From: Apus apus
Lineage: Eukaryota > Chordata > Aves > Apodiformes > Apodidae
NCBI RefSeq assembly: GCF_020740795.1
Contig: NC_067283.1
Coordinates: 115,573,206-115,637,205 of the forward strand
Length of the DNA stretch: 64,000 nucleotides
Reading direction: 5' to 3'
A program made the position numbers and the translations under genes. The notes under the pieces were generated by a model. The model was not told the origin of the DNA and ran no database searches. It saw nothing but the letters and a program-made list of their open reading frames with translations. This document shows positions 49,910-63,181 of the stretch, piece by piece. The first letter of the stretch is position 1, and the number at the start of each line of letters is the position of its first letter.

Positions 49910-52851
49910 CTATCCACCTTTCCTTGAAATGACCTGTCACATGATGGAAAAACAGATGTTTCTTGGTTTTACATTGTTCTGCACTTCAAAAAGTCACTTA
50001 ACAGAAAGAGGCATTCAAATATTTATACCCTCACAGAATTATTTTTTTTTACCATACAATACATAATCCAAGATACAATCAAAGCAATGGCAAATACATC
50101 TTATTATATCACATAATGCTTACATGACCCTGATCTGCTTTTTATTCATTCTGGTAAAGCCATTTTGAGTTAATGAAATTGTCTGTTCTTCAGAAAGGGC
50201 AATGTTTTAGAATTATCCTTCTTGCTTTGCTTTTTATTCTTCTTTTTTAGTCATATTTTCTTTTAAGTTATAGGCCTTTTCAGGCCAAATCTATTTTAAT
50301 ACAGAGCATTACATTTCAAAAGGTTTTGCATTACCAACCTTATAAAAAATTTTTCATAGTCTAATATAGATTAACCTAGATTTTGCACAACCATCATATG
50401 ATCTTATGAAAAACTTAATTTCTACACATTTTGTTTAAGGTTATTTTAAAACTATAGAATTTAGAAAACAAAATTTTTATTGTGTATCTTCTTTTTTGCA
50501 TCTGTGATACAGTTGACTCTTCTATTATAAACACAAATTGACACTTCTAAAAATGTTTTGGCAGGGAAATAGTATGTGATATCTTTTTTTTTAAGATCGT
50601 TTCATGTTGTGAACCTGCTTAAAGCACAGTATCTGTCAATAAAGTTTTAATGAAAGTAACATTTAGAAGAACAAGACTCTTCAAAGTTTCAACTTAAAAT
50701 CTGTACTTTTTCATAGTAGAGGAATAAATCTTGGTTGAAATAACATGTTTCTACAAATATTGGAACACTGTCAGCAAAGCTGTCTCAAGTACTTGTTAAA
50801 ACCGACAAGTCCCATTTATTTGGATGGAGCTTTTCTTTACTAGAAACTCCTGATTGTGCCTAAAGCTGGCAACCCTTGTCTCCTGTGCCAGTATTACAAG
50901 GTGGACCACCAGTAGTAGTAGGATTTCAGACACTCAGCAATGTCAAGATGGATTTAGTTTAGAGAAAAAAAAATATATATCTGTGGTAAAAGTGACAGTA
51001 AAATATTTTGATTGTAAATTCAAAAATAAATGTACAAGGTGTCAGGAGAACTTAAGCAAGAGAGATGAAAACAGGCAGGAAGGAGAGAAAAATACTCAAG
51101 CAAAGCAATTTACTAGAAACATGAGTGAATGAAATGACATTGCAAAGCCAGGATGAAAGTATCCTCATAATGATTGTCTTAAAAACACATGAAACATTTA
51201 CAAAAGCAGTACTTAGAAAAAACCCACACACAAAAGGTATTCAGAAACCTTAATGACCCAAACCATCCTTCCTCTGTATGTCTTAATTTACAGACATAAT
51301 GATTTCTACAAATGTTAAGAAGACATCTACAGCCTCAGTTAACAAAACAAAACTAAACAACAAGTTTTGCTCAAAATCAACAATTAAAATACGAAGCAGT
51401 GCAAAGATAAGGCATCCTAGTGGAGAAAAAAAAAAAGTGAATTTCAATTTTGGTAAGATTATATTATGGTGTTGAGTAATGCATAGGTGTTTGACTACAG
51501 TGTGATATATGGCAATCACATGGTAAAATACCCTGTGAATAAATGCCACGCGAAGCATTTAGGGACCTGATTCAGGTATTCCTTCTACATGTAGGCAAAA
51601 ATATGTGGTCACCACTGTGGGCAGCTGTCACAGGGAGTCAATCCCACTCCCTGGCAAGGGCATTTGCCACATCTCAGTTCCACAGCACTCAGAAGAAAGG
51701 CTCTCAGCACAGCCCTCAGTGGCAGGTGATGTTAAGCAGACGTGAAACAATTAACATATCCTTCTTTCTACAGTACCTTGACCAATCAAAAGGTCTGAAT
51801 TTCCGTCTTTCATTATGATATTCTAGGTGTGACCAGACTGCACAAAACTCTTACTTCTGGTCCCATGGCTGGACAAAGTTCTTGCCTGCAAAACAGAGGA
51901 TTTCCAGCATCTTTGGTTATTCTGGAAATGCTGGTTTATTAATGCTGCTATTCCATCTCTACCAGAATACTATTCCTTTTTGTTCTGCAAACGATAGCCA
52001 TCTTATTATAGATTGAAATGTTGCTCTGCATCCTCATGTGGTGTCTGGTACAGCAGTGAAACAGAGTATGCAGTTCTTTGTTGAAAATGTGTGACATTTG
52101 TATTCCCTACTCAGGGACCACCAGTTGATTCTGGGCCCTGTCCAAGAGTGCTCAAAATCCTTCAGACAAATTTGTGGTTGTGTTACAACTCTATTCACAG
52201 GCTGATATATTTAATGCATTTTCTATTGCAGTTTCCCATAGGGAGGCAAGAAAAAGCATTGCTTTGTGCACAGAGGGCAACTCCTTCCATCATTAACAAT
52301 AATAAATCTTAATTTTCTATTATTTATTTATTTTTTATTTATGTTAGAAATAACTGCCATATGAGAAAATATCTACTTACATGATGTAATTTAATTATCT
52401 TAGCCTCATCATCTGTGGTTTCTACCACATAAACTGTATTTCTGCTTTTGTTTTCTGCTTCTTCTTCCAGTTGTCCATAATTAAAAGCTTTATAATAATT
52501 TCTAATTGTCTTACTAATTTCTTAGCTTAGACACCCGCATCCCACTCTCCCCCAACAATTTTTCAATTCATTCCTTTAGACAAGGGAAAATACCTATTTC
52601 TGTGCTCAGTATTCTGAGACTTCACTGTGTTATGACTTCTGTTCAGTAACACACACAGTTCCCACTTACTGAATACTTTTATTATGAGACCTTGATGTGT
52701 ACTCACTAAGTTCCAGGGGGCATGGATGGAAAATGAGTCAATGCTCCAGACAGATGCATTCCTTTCTGTATGCAATGCCACTATTTGAAATTCAAAACTT
52801 AACCAGATTATCCCAAGTGCTGTGTAACGAACATTACAATAAATTAGCAAT

Positions 52852-52875
52852 GTATTTATTTATTTATTTATTTTT
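52852..52875. repeat. (TTTA)n microsatellite
   Basis: About five TATT/TTTA units ending in a short T run. Confidence 0.9.
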
Positions 52876-52932
52876 CATTTTCTATCACTATCTACTCTAT
52901 CAGGTGAAAAATTATCTGTTATATTAATATTT

Positions 52933-52948
52933 AAAAAAAAAAAAAAAA
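52933..52948. repeat. Poly(A) run, 16 bases
   Basis: Sixteen A following TATTAATATTT. No retrocopy body was recognised upstream. Confidence 0.95.
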
Positions 52949-55900
52949 GAGCTTCAAATAAGCCCCCATATCAACACTGCTTGGATTCACAGAGATGAGA
53001 GCATCTGCTCAAAAGAAAATCCTGAATTAGTCTACAACTGCATACCAGTGCCATCTACTGAATGTAGAATATGCTGAATGTACTCATCCATATCTTTCTA
53101 CTTTGAGGGGGGAGTTTACTAGGCTCCCCATTTACTTCATCTAACAGGAGCCCTTTCAGTTCTCGCAATACAAAGTGTACTCTAGAGCTTAACGGTTACA
53201 AATAGAGTGCAATTAAGAATTCATAATGGATGACTCGGTCAATTTATCTTCTGCCTCTCCATGAGTAGACAAACAGTATTCTAATTTCTTTGGACTTACT
53301 TGCTGTCTGTAAAATCTATGTTCAGTATTTAAACTTTATTTATAGACAATATTTGGAACTCACATATTGATATATGATTGTACGTCATTAGTCAATGGTA
53401 GTTCTGCTCCCACATCAAATAAATGCTTCCATGCCTGCTTACAGGATTGAAATGGTGCTTCTAAGGACACTTCAACTAGTGACTGTTTACTTTTCCTGAT
53501 ATTCATTCCAGTAGTATTTCTCTGATGTGAGCACAGCAAATAATATCCCTTTTAAATGCTGAGTAATTGATACACTAGCAAATGCTCTAAACTTCAGTTA
53601 TGAACATCATACCTGGTGTTATATACATAAAATGAAAAGTTTTTATTCTGTAACTTTCATCTGAATCGTCCAAAAAAGAGCTTGATAATGGACATTCTTT
53701 TCATAAAAACTATCTGAATCCATAAGATGTTACTTACAGATTTACCATAAGTGCTAGAGATATGGCAGGAACTTGAGACATTTAATTTCTAATCTTTTTT
53801 GGATGCTTCAGATTAGAAAACACTGTTGTGTTCATGCAAAGTACTTAAACTTTGGTGCACATCATGAGACAGATAACTTTTGAAACAGGTTTTTTCCTAA
53901 TTTCTCTTTTCAAAACACCAGAAGCTCAATTGTGATGCTGCCTCAGAAGGCGTTATGTGCTCATTTGTATTCTAAGTATTCTAAATTTGTACTCATTTGG
54001 ATTCTAAATTTTCTTCACTCCTGCAGTTTTCTTTCCATTCATCCATGGTACACAGTGAATGAAAATGAAGTTTGTCCTCTTTTTTAAGAAAACAAGACCT
54101 CTAGTCCCATAATCATTGCACTTCTCTACTGGATCTCACAGGACATAGCGAAAGTAGAGTGTCCATGTCAAAGCTCCTGAGCTATTACTGCTAGTATCAT
54201 GGTCCCCTTGCCAGCACAGTCCCTCCCAAGTACAATCTGTGGGAGACCTGCCTTCCCTCATGCAACTGAAGGCATGTGAACTGATGCAAACTCCTCTGAG
54301 ACCTGTGTCTCCAGAATTTTTTTATGCTCCAGGTGAAATCAGTCCTTCAACAGAAATTCACAGGAAATCAAAACTGTAAGAGCAAACAAAGTAGATACAC
54401 ATTAATTTCACTTGAGTTGGCTCTTTTTTATTTTATTATACTGCTACTTGGGAAGGATATGGAAATTATTTCCTTTCTAGTCCAACTTTCTGACTAGAAC
54501 TTACAGGACCACCTTTGAGACACCACAACTCCTTACGTTCTCTCAGTTTCTCATGTGATCCACATTACCATCTTGTACAAAAGTGAAAGCATCTGTGACA
54601 GTACAAGAGAGAAGGCTGGGAAATGCATCCAGAAGTAGGAGAATAAGAGAATAAAAGCAAGAGAAACAGACATGGAAGCATTTGGTGTTCATCTCGTATC
54701 ACTTGGAGGACCTACACAGGATGCAAGGCACAAGAGGACACCTACATATCATTCCCTCCTTCACCCATACGTAGGTCAATTCTGCAGAAACTATGGAGGA
54801 AAACTACTTTTAACTAAGCCCCTCCAGTAGTCTTAGCAGCAGAAAAGATTGACTTGCAGTCATGGGAGGGTGGTAAAGACCTGCTCACATCCAAGGGAAC
54901 AACCCAGCCAGTCTTTGCTCCCACTCTGCCCGGCTCATGCCCTACTCTTGACCAGCCCTTGCACTTTGCCTTCTCTCCTCCCTTGCAATCCAGTTCGGCT
55001 CCTCGCCTTGGCTGGTCTCTGTTGAGCTGCAAATGGGAACAGGGAGTGACAGGAATAGTTAGCAGTGATTGTTGCTATGAAGACAACTAACAGCATGAAC
55101 AGTAATTCCAGGGAGGCCTTCCTACCTCAACAGAGCAATGACTATTTACAGCCTGAAAGAGGTTGCCAACCCCCAGTTCAACACCCTCTTATGGGCAACA
55201 GATTATCCCTAGAGCTGGCTCCTCTGAGCCTGGGCACTGAGCTGTGGGAAGGACATAACCTGAGGCTGGAGGGAGCTAACTCACTTGAGCTACAGAAGAA
55301 GCATTTAATCCTGTCTGAAGTGTCAGGACAGGCAGACAGGGGATGGGGAGCATAGTTTTGTCTGCTGTAAACTATTCAGGTTTTTCAACAACGGTTATAT
55401 TACGTTCTTCCTCTTCCCCTCAAACTTTGATTTTTCCATGCTTATCTCATAATTTGTGAAGGGAAAGTAATTGCTCACTAAGTGCTCAGACACCTAACTT
55501 TCATTTCTCAGAAAAAGAAATCACACTTCTTTGCTGCTTAAAAGACTGCAATAATGGTATTATCATCATGAGCTTGGAGAGGCTGAACCCTGGCTGGCCA
55601 GGGGACTGAGATGCTTGCCACACTCTCATGCCCTTTGTGATGTGAATGCAGAAACCAGCACCTAAAAACTGTCCTATTTAAATGAGAATATTTCCCACAG
55701 TATCTTCCAAGTATGTCCAGAAATACGATACTAAGTATTTTTTCTATGCTCCATTCATTTATGTCATCAGTTACACGCTGTACCAATAGTCATTCATCAT
55801 CCAGCCAGAATTTGTAGAAATTTGTAGATCTTTCCAAACATTTTTTTTCTGTCACCTGTGTACCAATATTTCACTCTGACAGTAGAATTATGTGAAGACT

Positions 55901-56234
55901 CTTAGCCAGGTAATAGAAATGTACCTTCAATTGCACATGTGAAGCCTCTCAAAATCTTCTTCCTGAATGTAAGATTGTCTGTCAGCTCCAAGTAATTTAA
56001 TTTGGGTTATAACTAAAGAATAATTTCATGTTTTCAGCTTCCATTCTCTTTCTTCTGATGGTTTCCTTGCTCTTAGAAAGCCTTCATGATCAAACATGAG
56101 TTGTTTTGTTTTCTTTTTTTACTTGAGAGAATTTTAAAATGCTAAAGAAAACATGCATTTGTGTAATAGTACGAGAAAAAAAGTTGCATTGTCTTTTATT
56201 CATAAAGGTAACAAGCATCTCTTATATGTTCATT

Positions 56235-56256
56235 AAGAAAGAAAGAAAGAAAAAAA
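56235..56256. repeat. (GAAA)n microsatellite
   Basis: Four GAAA units followed by an A run. Confidence 0.9.
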
Positions 56257-57169
56257 TCACCATAAAATTATAAGGCTTTCAGAACTACAGTTTCTGAAGG
56301 GGAAATTTCTAAGCTAATATATTTGAGACAGGGCATAGGTCTAATTCTGAGACTGTCAGAGCTGTAATCTGAGACTGCCTTAAAAGGAGGAAATTACATG
56401 TACATCTTGTATCACTTTTTAATTGGCTCCTGTCACAAACCAATGTCTGAACCTGGAGTTCCAATTTCCATGGTTACTCAGATGCCATTGTTTGCATGTC
56501 AAACTTTGAAATAACAGCAACTAAGGAAATCTATTCTGTTTAGAGTCTTAGCTTATGTCTACAGTAATAAAACACAAAGCAGTTGTGTACTAGCAGCTCT
56601 CTAGATTCCCATCCCAGATAAGAAATTATTCTAGGAGCTGTCATGCTCTCAACTAACAGAGTTTTGAGGGCTAAAATACACTGGAAGGAGAGTATGTTCT
56701 GATTCTGTTCTCCCCAATTTCAATAGAAGGAAAAGCAGGTCCTCAATCTGTGTGTAATTCACATGATCTACTTAGCTAAACAATTAAGTCACAGCTCTGA
56801 CATCTGATATTTATTTTAAGTTCTTTGAGCCAGATTCTCTTCTCTGAGCCAATCCTTTTTTTCTATTCTAGTGGCACAAAGGCTGTAACAACCATGGATT
56901 TCCTAGCTGGAGATTCTCCCAGCAGGAATAAGTCTTTACCTGTCTGATAAAACCAGCTTCCATGTTATTTCCTCCTCCTTTGCATCCTCTGAAGCCTCAC
57001 CATCTTCTTAAGTGAAAGAGTACAAGGCTTGGCTACAGCCCTCATTACCTGATTATCATGCTTCAAATATTCTTAGCCTGAATTCTTGCCTCTTCAAATT
57101 AAAGTGATCTGGTTAATTTTAAATAACCCAGAGGCTATTGTAACTAAACTGAAAACACAGTCTGCTATG

Positions 57170-57211
57170 ATGCTCCTTCTGTGATATTCCATGCTCCTTC
57201 TGTGGTATTTC
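57170..57211 (+). repeat. Tandem duplication, period 21
   Basis: ATGCTCCTTCTGTGATATTCC is followed directly by a second copy differing at two or three positions. Confidence 0.85.
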
Positions 57212-57799
57212 AGAAGACACAGAATTAAGGACCTATCCAATGAGACATCTCAAAATCTCTGAACCCTGACACCACAGATCACTCCCATCTGTGCAGGCCA
57301 TGCTTAAGAATTTCAGCATACTGCAAGGTCAGCCACAAAGAAAAGACCCTCAATACAAGCAAGCCAATTTTTTTAAACCTCCCTTTCCCCACCGTGACAG
57401 CAGAGGCTGTCTTAAGGGGTACTCCAAAGAAAAATTCAACTGATAAAACCCACAGTTTGATCAGAGTGTTTGTTGACCATTGCCTGGGTGGGGAGCCTTG
57501 TGGTTAATGGCTGCTTTTTTTACGTTATTTTAGGTGATATATCCAATGAAAAGGTCTTTAAATGAAATTAGTTTAATGAAGATTTAAAAAAAACAACAGG
57601 ATGTAGTTCATCACTGCCCTTATTTGAGTTTACTTTAGGCTATGTCCCAGCGTGGAAATGTTCCACTGGGAAATGCGAATTCTAAGCGAGGGATTTCCCC
57701 TTAAGTATGCTGTGGGAAGCAGGAGAAAAATGCTATAATACTGTGAAGACAGCACCAACTACTCTAACTTACTCCACTTCTTTGAATATATATACTGTC

Positions 57800-59315
57800 A
57801 AGGAATTGGTTAATGTGACACCCATCTACATGAAGGGCTGAAAGGAGGATCCGGGGAACTACAAGCCTGTCAGCCCAGCCTTGGTACCGGGAAAGCCCAT
57901 GGAGGGGCTCATCTTGAGTGAGCTCCCAGGGCAAGTGCAGGGCACCCAGGGGATCAGGGGCAGCCAGCATAGGTTTATGAAAGGGAGGTCTTGCTTGACC
58001 AACCTGATCTCTTTCTGTGACCATGTGACCCACTTGTTGGATGAGGGGAAAGCTGTGGATGTTGTCTACCTAAACTTTGTAAAGGCCTTTGACACCATAT
58101 CCCACAGCATTCTCTTGGACAAACTGGCTAATCACGGCATAGATAAGTATACTCCTCACTTGGTAAAAAACTGGCTGGATGGCTGGACCCAGAGAGTTGT
58201 GGTACATGGGGTCAAATCAAGTTGGTGACCTGTCACCAGAGGTGTCCTTCAGGGCTCAGTTTTGGGGCCAGTTTTATTCAATGTCTTTATAAATGATCTG
58301 AATGAGAGGCTTTGAGTGCACCCTCAGTAAGTTTGCAGATGATAACAAACTGGGTGGGAGTGTTGATCTGCTAGAGGGTAGGAAGGTTCTGCAGAGGGAC
58401 CTGGACACGCTGGATCAATGGGCCAAGGCCAGTTGTATGAGGTTGAATAAGGCCAAGTTCCAGGTCCTGCATTTCGGTCACAAGACCAGACAATGCTACA
58501 ATGCTGGGGAAGAGTGGCTGGAAAGCTGCCTAGCAGAAAGGGACCTGGGGGTGCTGGCTGACAGCCAGCTTAACATGAGCCAGCAGTGTGCCCAGGTGGC
58601 CAAGAAGGCCAACAGCATCCTGGCCTGCATCAGGAACAGTATGGCCAGCAGCAGTAGGGAAGATCATGCTCCTGTACTGGCACTGGTGAGGCTGCACCTT
58701 GAGTACTGTGCTCAGTTCTGGGCCTCTCACTAAAAGAAGGACATTGAGGTGCTGGAGAGTGTCCAGAGAAGAGCTACCAAGCTGGTGAAGAGTCTAGAGA
58801 ACAAGTCATACAAGGAGTGGCTGAGGAAACAGGGGTTGCTTAGCCTGAAGAAAAGGAGGCTGAGGGGAGACCTCACTGCCCTCTACAGCTACCTGAAAGG
58901 AGGCTGTAGTGAGGTGGGTGCTGGCCTCTTCTCCCAAGTGAATAATGACAGGACTAGAAGAAATGGCCTGAAGCTGCAGAAGGGAAGGTTCAGATTGGAT
59001 ATTAGAAAGAATTTCTATACTGAAAGAGAGGTTAGGCACTGGAACAGCCTGCCCAGGGAGGTGGTTGAGGCACCATCCTTGGAGGTATTCAAGAAGCATG
59101 TAGATGTGGCACTTCAGGGCATGCTCTAGTGGCCAAAGTTGTGGGGTTTTGGGGGAGGGTTTGTGGGTGTATTTTGGTGGGGTGTGTGTTTGTGTCCTTT
59201 TTTTGGTTGGTTAGTTTTGTGTTTGTGTTTTGTTTTGATTTCATTTTTTTGTGTTGATTGTTGAACTCGTGTCTCAGAAGTCCTTTCCAACCATGATGAT
59301 CCTGTGATTCTGTGA
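57800..59315 (+). mobile_element. CR1 LINE, longest copy, with decayed reverse-transcriptase ORF2
   Basis: The 3' 1.5 kb of a CR1 element. ORF2 remnants, in order: the RT start (VNVTPIYMKG, then GNYKPVSPAL), the motif-A region YLNFVKAFDTISH with its Asp at 58091-58093, GVLQGSVLGPVLFNVF (58241-58288), the catalytic FADD box (58332-58343), and the C-terminal region ([63 protein letters not shown]). The frame is broken by a stop at 57839-57841, a TGA at 58226-58228, a frameshift near 58302 and a TAA at 58731-58733, so no active enzyme is expected. In an intact element this domain copies the RNA into the target site by target-primed reverse transcription. Endonuclease and ORF1 are missing through 5' truncation. 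The 3' UTR is unusually G/T-rich before the ATCCTGTGATTCTGTGA tail. Confidence 0.96.
59130..59275 (+). repeat. G/T-rich low-complexity 3' UTR segment of the CR1 copy
   Basis: The strand is almost free of A and C: TTTTGGGGGAGGGTTTGTGG, GGTGGGGTGTGTGTTTGTG, TTGGTTGGTTAG, then TTTGTGTTTTGTTTTG. It lies between the ORF2 end and the final CR1 tail block, where other copies in this window have ordinary sequence. Confidence 0.85.
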
Positions 59316-62084
59316 ATTAGTCAAGGATCTAATGCCACTCTCAAGATGAGATGCACCCACATCCTGATCCTTTACACCCCTCCATGTTTTTCATTACCTA
59401 AAATTTGGAGCTCTCTGAAAGTGAAAGCTCCAGTATATGCTGATACAGAGTGTAGGCCCAACCTCTCACTCAGCAACCTGCAGTTGCCCAAGTGTCAAAA
59501 ACAAGTATTTTCACATTACAGTGTATAGACTCTTGCCACGGATAACTGAAGAAGCATTTTGTCCAGAAGCAACTGTAAGCAGGAAGCAAGGAGATCCACG
59601 AAACAGAAAAAAAAAAAAAAAAAATAGGGGAGTAAATATGGAAAGTGTGTCTAGACTTAGCCACCCTACTTCTTTCATTGTATCCCCTTTAGCTACAACA
59701 CAGTTGTGCCCCACTTCTGTACAGAATCCTACTCTAAGGCGTGAGCTTCAATGAACACTTATAACCTTTATTAATTAGCTACCTGTCACATTTGACTTCC
59801 AGACAAGCACTGGAATATAATAGCCCAGAAAAGTAGGCTAACAGCTTTGTCTATCCAGATTTTTGGTCAAGGAAATTAGCCAACCTGGGAGGTAAACATC
59901 AAAGAGAGTAACATTCAGAATGCAGTGGCCCCTTCTGAGTCAATGCTTTCTAATCAGCCACTTTCCAATAATTCATTAAGACTTGAACAAAGAGATTGAA
60001 ATATTGGCTTCTCCTAGGGCTTTAGCCAACCATAATGAAATTATAACAGGATGTATTTACAAGGTTGAATATCTTGAACTCAGCTATAATGATGTTTATT
60101 AGTAATTCTTCAATAGCTGCTCAGAAAGCATATTTGTATTAGTTAATCCTTGCCTGTGGAGACTTTTGTATTTGTTTGGCAAGAGAACATTAAGAAGCAT
60201 GGATTTTTTTATTTTCCTCCCTGTAAATCCGTTTCCACCAGAAAATATTTTGGGATCAAGAAATAAGCCAAGCACAGTATATGCCATTAGTTTTCTGCTA
60301 TTGCTACTACTTATCTCTCTAGGAAACAGAACTAGAATGGATATAGATCTAGATTTACATACTCTGACAAGTTTTACAGTTGAAACAGAAATGTAAAAAA
60401 GAATTTAACAACTGTGCCTTGCACTGTGAGCCTGTTGAACAGCACCACACATACACAGATAAGCAGTATGTGCATAATTCAAAAGCACCCTTTTTCTTTT
60501 CTCCTCTGTCAGATATGTGAGCGTGAAAACTACTTAAATACATATCTATTTTGAAAATTAAAATTTAAAAAAATCAAAATAATTACAGACCTCAGGTATG
60601 AGTTCATGCAAAAGTGCTTTTTATGTGTTTTTTTTTTAATTATTATTTTTTAAAGACATTCTAATCAGGTTAGGATATCCCTGGAGTTATTCAAATGGAA
60701 AAATGTATGGCTTTATGAAACCCTCACTGTTTTGAAAACTAAGCTGTTAATATGTACTTCCTTCTTTCCAAGAGGAAAGACGCAGTACAATACTAATTAT
60801 TCATTAAACTATGAAAGGATAAGTCACTGAAAATAATGAGACACACAGGCAAGACTGGTCAAAATATTCAAGGAATTAATTTACTGAAGCTATCTTATGC
60901 TATTCATATTTTTTTTTCTGTAACAGATAACAGTTTCCATTCATTCATCTATCAGCCATTTGAAATCATTAAACTATCAAGGCAGATATTTCAGCTGAAT
61001 CCAGAGACTCCAAATTATGCCTGGAAAGTTACTGGAGAGCTCTTGACTGAAGGCAAGATATAGAGACTACACATTGATAAACGTGAAGAGGAAATTTACT
61101 TCTTGCAATTCTGCAGCACTCTATGCAAGTACTCAGTTCTAGCTATCATGGCTGCTAATAAATGTAGATTCTAGAATATTTGCATAAATTAAACACAAGA
61201 ACAGCTGCAATACATCAAAAGCAATATATGAACTAGTTGAATCATCTGAATGAAAGCTGATGACATGTGCTTAACTGTACGCAAGCCAAACTCAGCACTG
61301 ACAAACAGGCAAACTCTATCAGAGTGAAAGGAAATAGAAGTGAGTTTGCCAGAGCTTAATTAGACCCTGCTCTTTTTGAAATATGAATAGACTTCAGGTT
61401 GATTGCTGTGCAAATGGTAATGTCTAACTGTACTTTACATTTCCTGTACTTATTTTAGAAATGTTTCTATTTCTTTCTGAATTAGAACAGATTCAGAACT
61501 ATTGTAGTAGATTAATAATGCACAGTTTCTCCCTTGTAAGTACTTTATTCTAAACTGCTATCTTAAAGTGTTCCCAGTGAACGTATTTCTTGTTTATATT
61601 CAGGCTAAGGTCATTATGCCCTATCACCGTTATATCTTATAAATTACAGTTGGGATAAAAATCTTTTCTTTTTAGTGTTACATACAAATGCACCAAACAT
61701 AGTGAATTATTTCTACTTACTGATATTGGAGGTCATTCTTTGAGGATTACAAGCAGGTGTAAAACGCATGCAAATCATACATTTCAGTGGGCAAAAATAT
61801 GCTGAGCAGAAAGTGCTGGTCTTAAATAAAAGCCAGAAAACATTTTCCATATCCCATTCATGAGCAGTACATCTGAGTGTTAAATTTGCAGTACCTGTGC
61901 AGGTCTTATCCATAAAAATTTCTTATTTTGTAGTATTCCCTTTTCTGAAAGTCTGAAAATTGCCTGATATCTGGAAAAGTGGCTTGTTACTGAATAAAGA
62001 GGAGAAATATGTCTATATTAATTTCACATGTAAACTTGAGATTTGATCATTGCATCATGGGAAACACAAACTGTATGGGGTATC
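59316..62084. other. AT-rich unique DNA, no gene seen
   Basis: An A18 run at 59607-59624 is the only striking simple repeat. Frames near it (60-105 codons on either strand) have no recognisable features. T-rich stretches occur around 60630-60655. Confidence 0.55.
59607..59624. repeat. Poly(A) run, 18 bases
   Basis: Uninterrupted A18 after GATCCACGAAACAG. The upstream sequence was examined as a possible processed retrocopy, but no gene was recognised. Confidence 0.95.
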
Positions 62085-62181
62085 AGAATCATAGAATCAA
62101 AGGATGATTTGGGTTGGAAGGGACCTTAAAGATCATCTAGTTCCAACCCCCCTGCATGGGCAGAGACACCTCCCACTGGTG
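62085..62181 (-). mobile_element. Very short CR1 LINE 3' end (antisense)
   Basis: AGAATCATAGAATCAAAGG, TTTGGGTTGGAAGGGACC, TTAAAGATCATCTAGTTCC, AACCCCCCTGCATGGGCAG, ending in CACCTCCCACT. Only the last ~97 bp inserted. The match is clean, so it is probably one of the younger copies here. Confidence 0.94.
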
Positions 62182-63181
62182 GAACAATGAGGATGCATTT
62201 CCTAAAATTTCTACAGAAAGACATCTCATAAAGCTTGGTATCATGAGCAGTAAGGGTTAAGGAAAAAAAGGTGTCTGACTGTTTTCCAGTAGGGTTTTAT
62301 TTTTCTTTTCACCTCCTATTTTACAGACTCAAATAAAAAGGAGAACATAATTTTAATAGCAATGCCCTAATTGGATTTGTGCCATGTTACTCCTGAAGTT
62401 GTCCAAAATCTGCAAGGAGCATGACAATAGTTGCTTTACTGATGCAACTTTTTTTTTTTTGTCTTTAAACCAAAGACATATTTTGCAAATCAAGAGAACA
62501 TGTACTAAAATGAAATCTAACCAATTTACTTGAAATGACAAAGAAAGACCTAAAAATATTTTTTTTAAAAAAACAACAACTTATAAAAGAAGTTTGAATA
62601 TTCTTAGCATACAAATGTGTGCCTTTACCATAAGTGGTTTTGTTTTGATTACATAACCATTTTAATTGTATTTTTAAAAACAAAATATTAAGACTAAAAA
62701 GTAGCTACAATTTGTAACTCCAGACAGTATTTTCCACTGGTCTTACAGCCTATACTAAACAAACACATTTTTATGCAGGGTTTTAGCAAAATCAGTGGAG
62801 CATTGCACATCAATGATTTTTTGCCCAGCAGACATAATAAAACATAGGAGAATATAAAAATGGCCACTAACCAATCAAATGCTTGGGTCTTTCATGTGCT
62901 AATTTTTCTTTACACCCTAAAGAGTTGCACCCTCAGTATGTAATCAATATTCAATTGATCTTTCACTGAAGCAACTGTTTTCCAATTGACCGACATTAAA
63001 AATGCCCCAAACACACATGAATAGCGTGTAGGGACTTCCACTAAAGTAGTAACCTCTATTTCACAAGTGACAAAATTAAGCATTCATCCTTAAATTAACA
63101 GAAAAGCGTAACCATCAACTGAGGCTAACACAGGAGATGAGCTGCACTTTTTCTAGTAAAATCTTTTCCATCATGCCTCTT
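62182..63181. other. AT-rich unique DNA, no gene seen
   Basis: T12 at about 62449-62460 and a T8A7 palindromic run near 62560-62574 are the only simple features. Confidence 0.55.

Larger units (their letters stand above)
47591..57799. other. Transposon-free unique DNA, no gene seen
   Basis: About 10 kb with no recognised transposon or gene. Notable contents: a (TTTA)n patch and A16 run near 52.9 kb, a GC-richer block at 54830-55355 with frames of 72-96 codons, a (GAAA)n patch near 56245, and three short tandem duplications (49874-49909, 53960-54007, 57170-57211). Confidence 0.55.

Noticed and set aside
59316..59624. Processed pseudogene ending in the A18 run
   Set aside because: The 300 bp upstream resemble no known mRNA, and no target-site duplication was found on either side.
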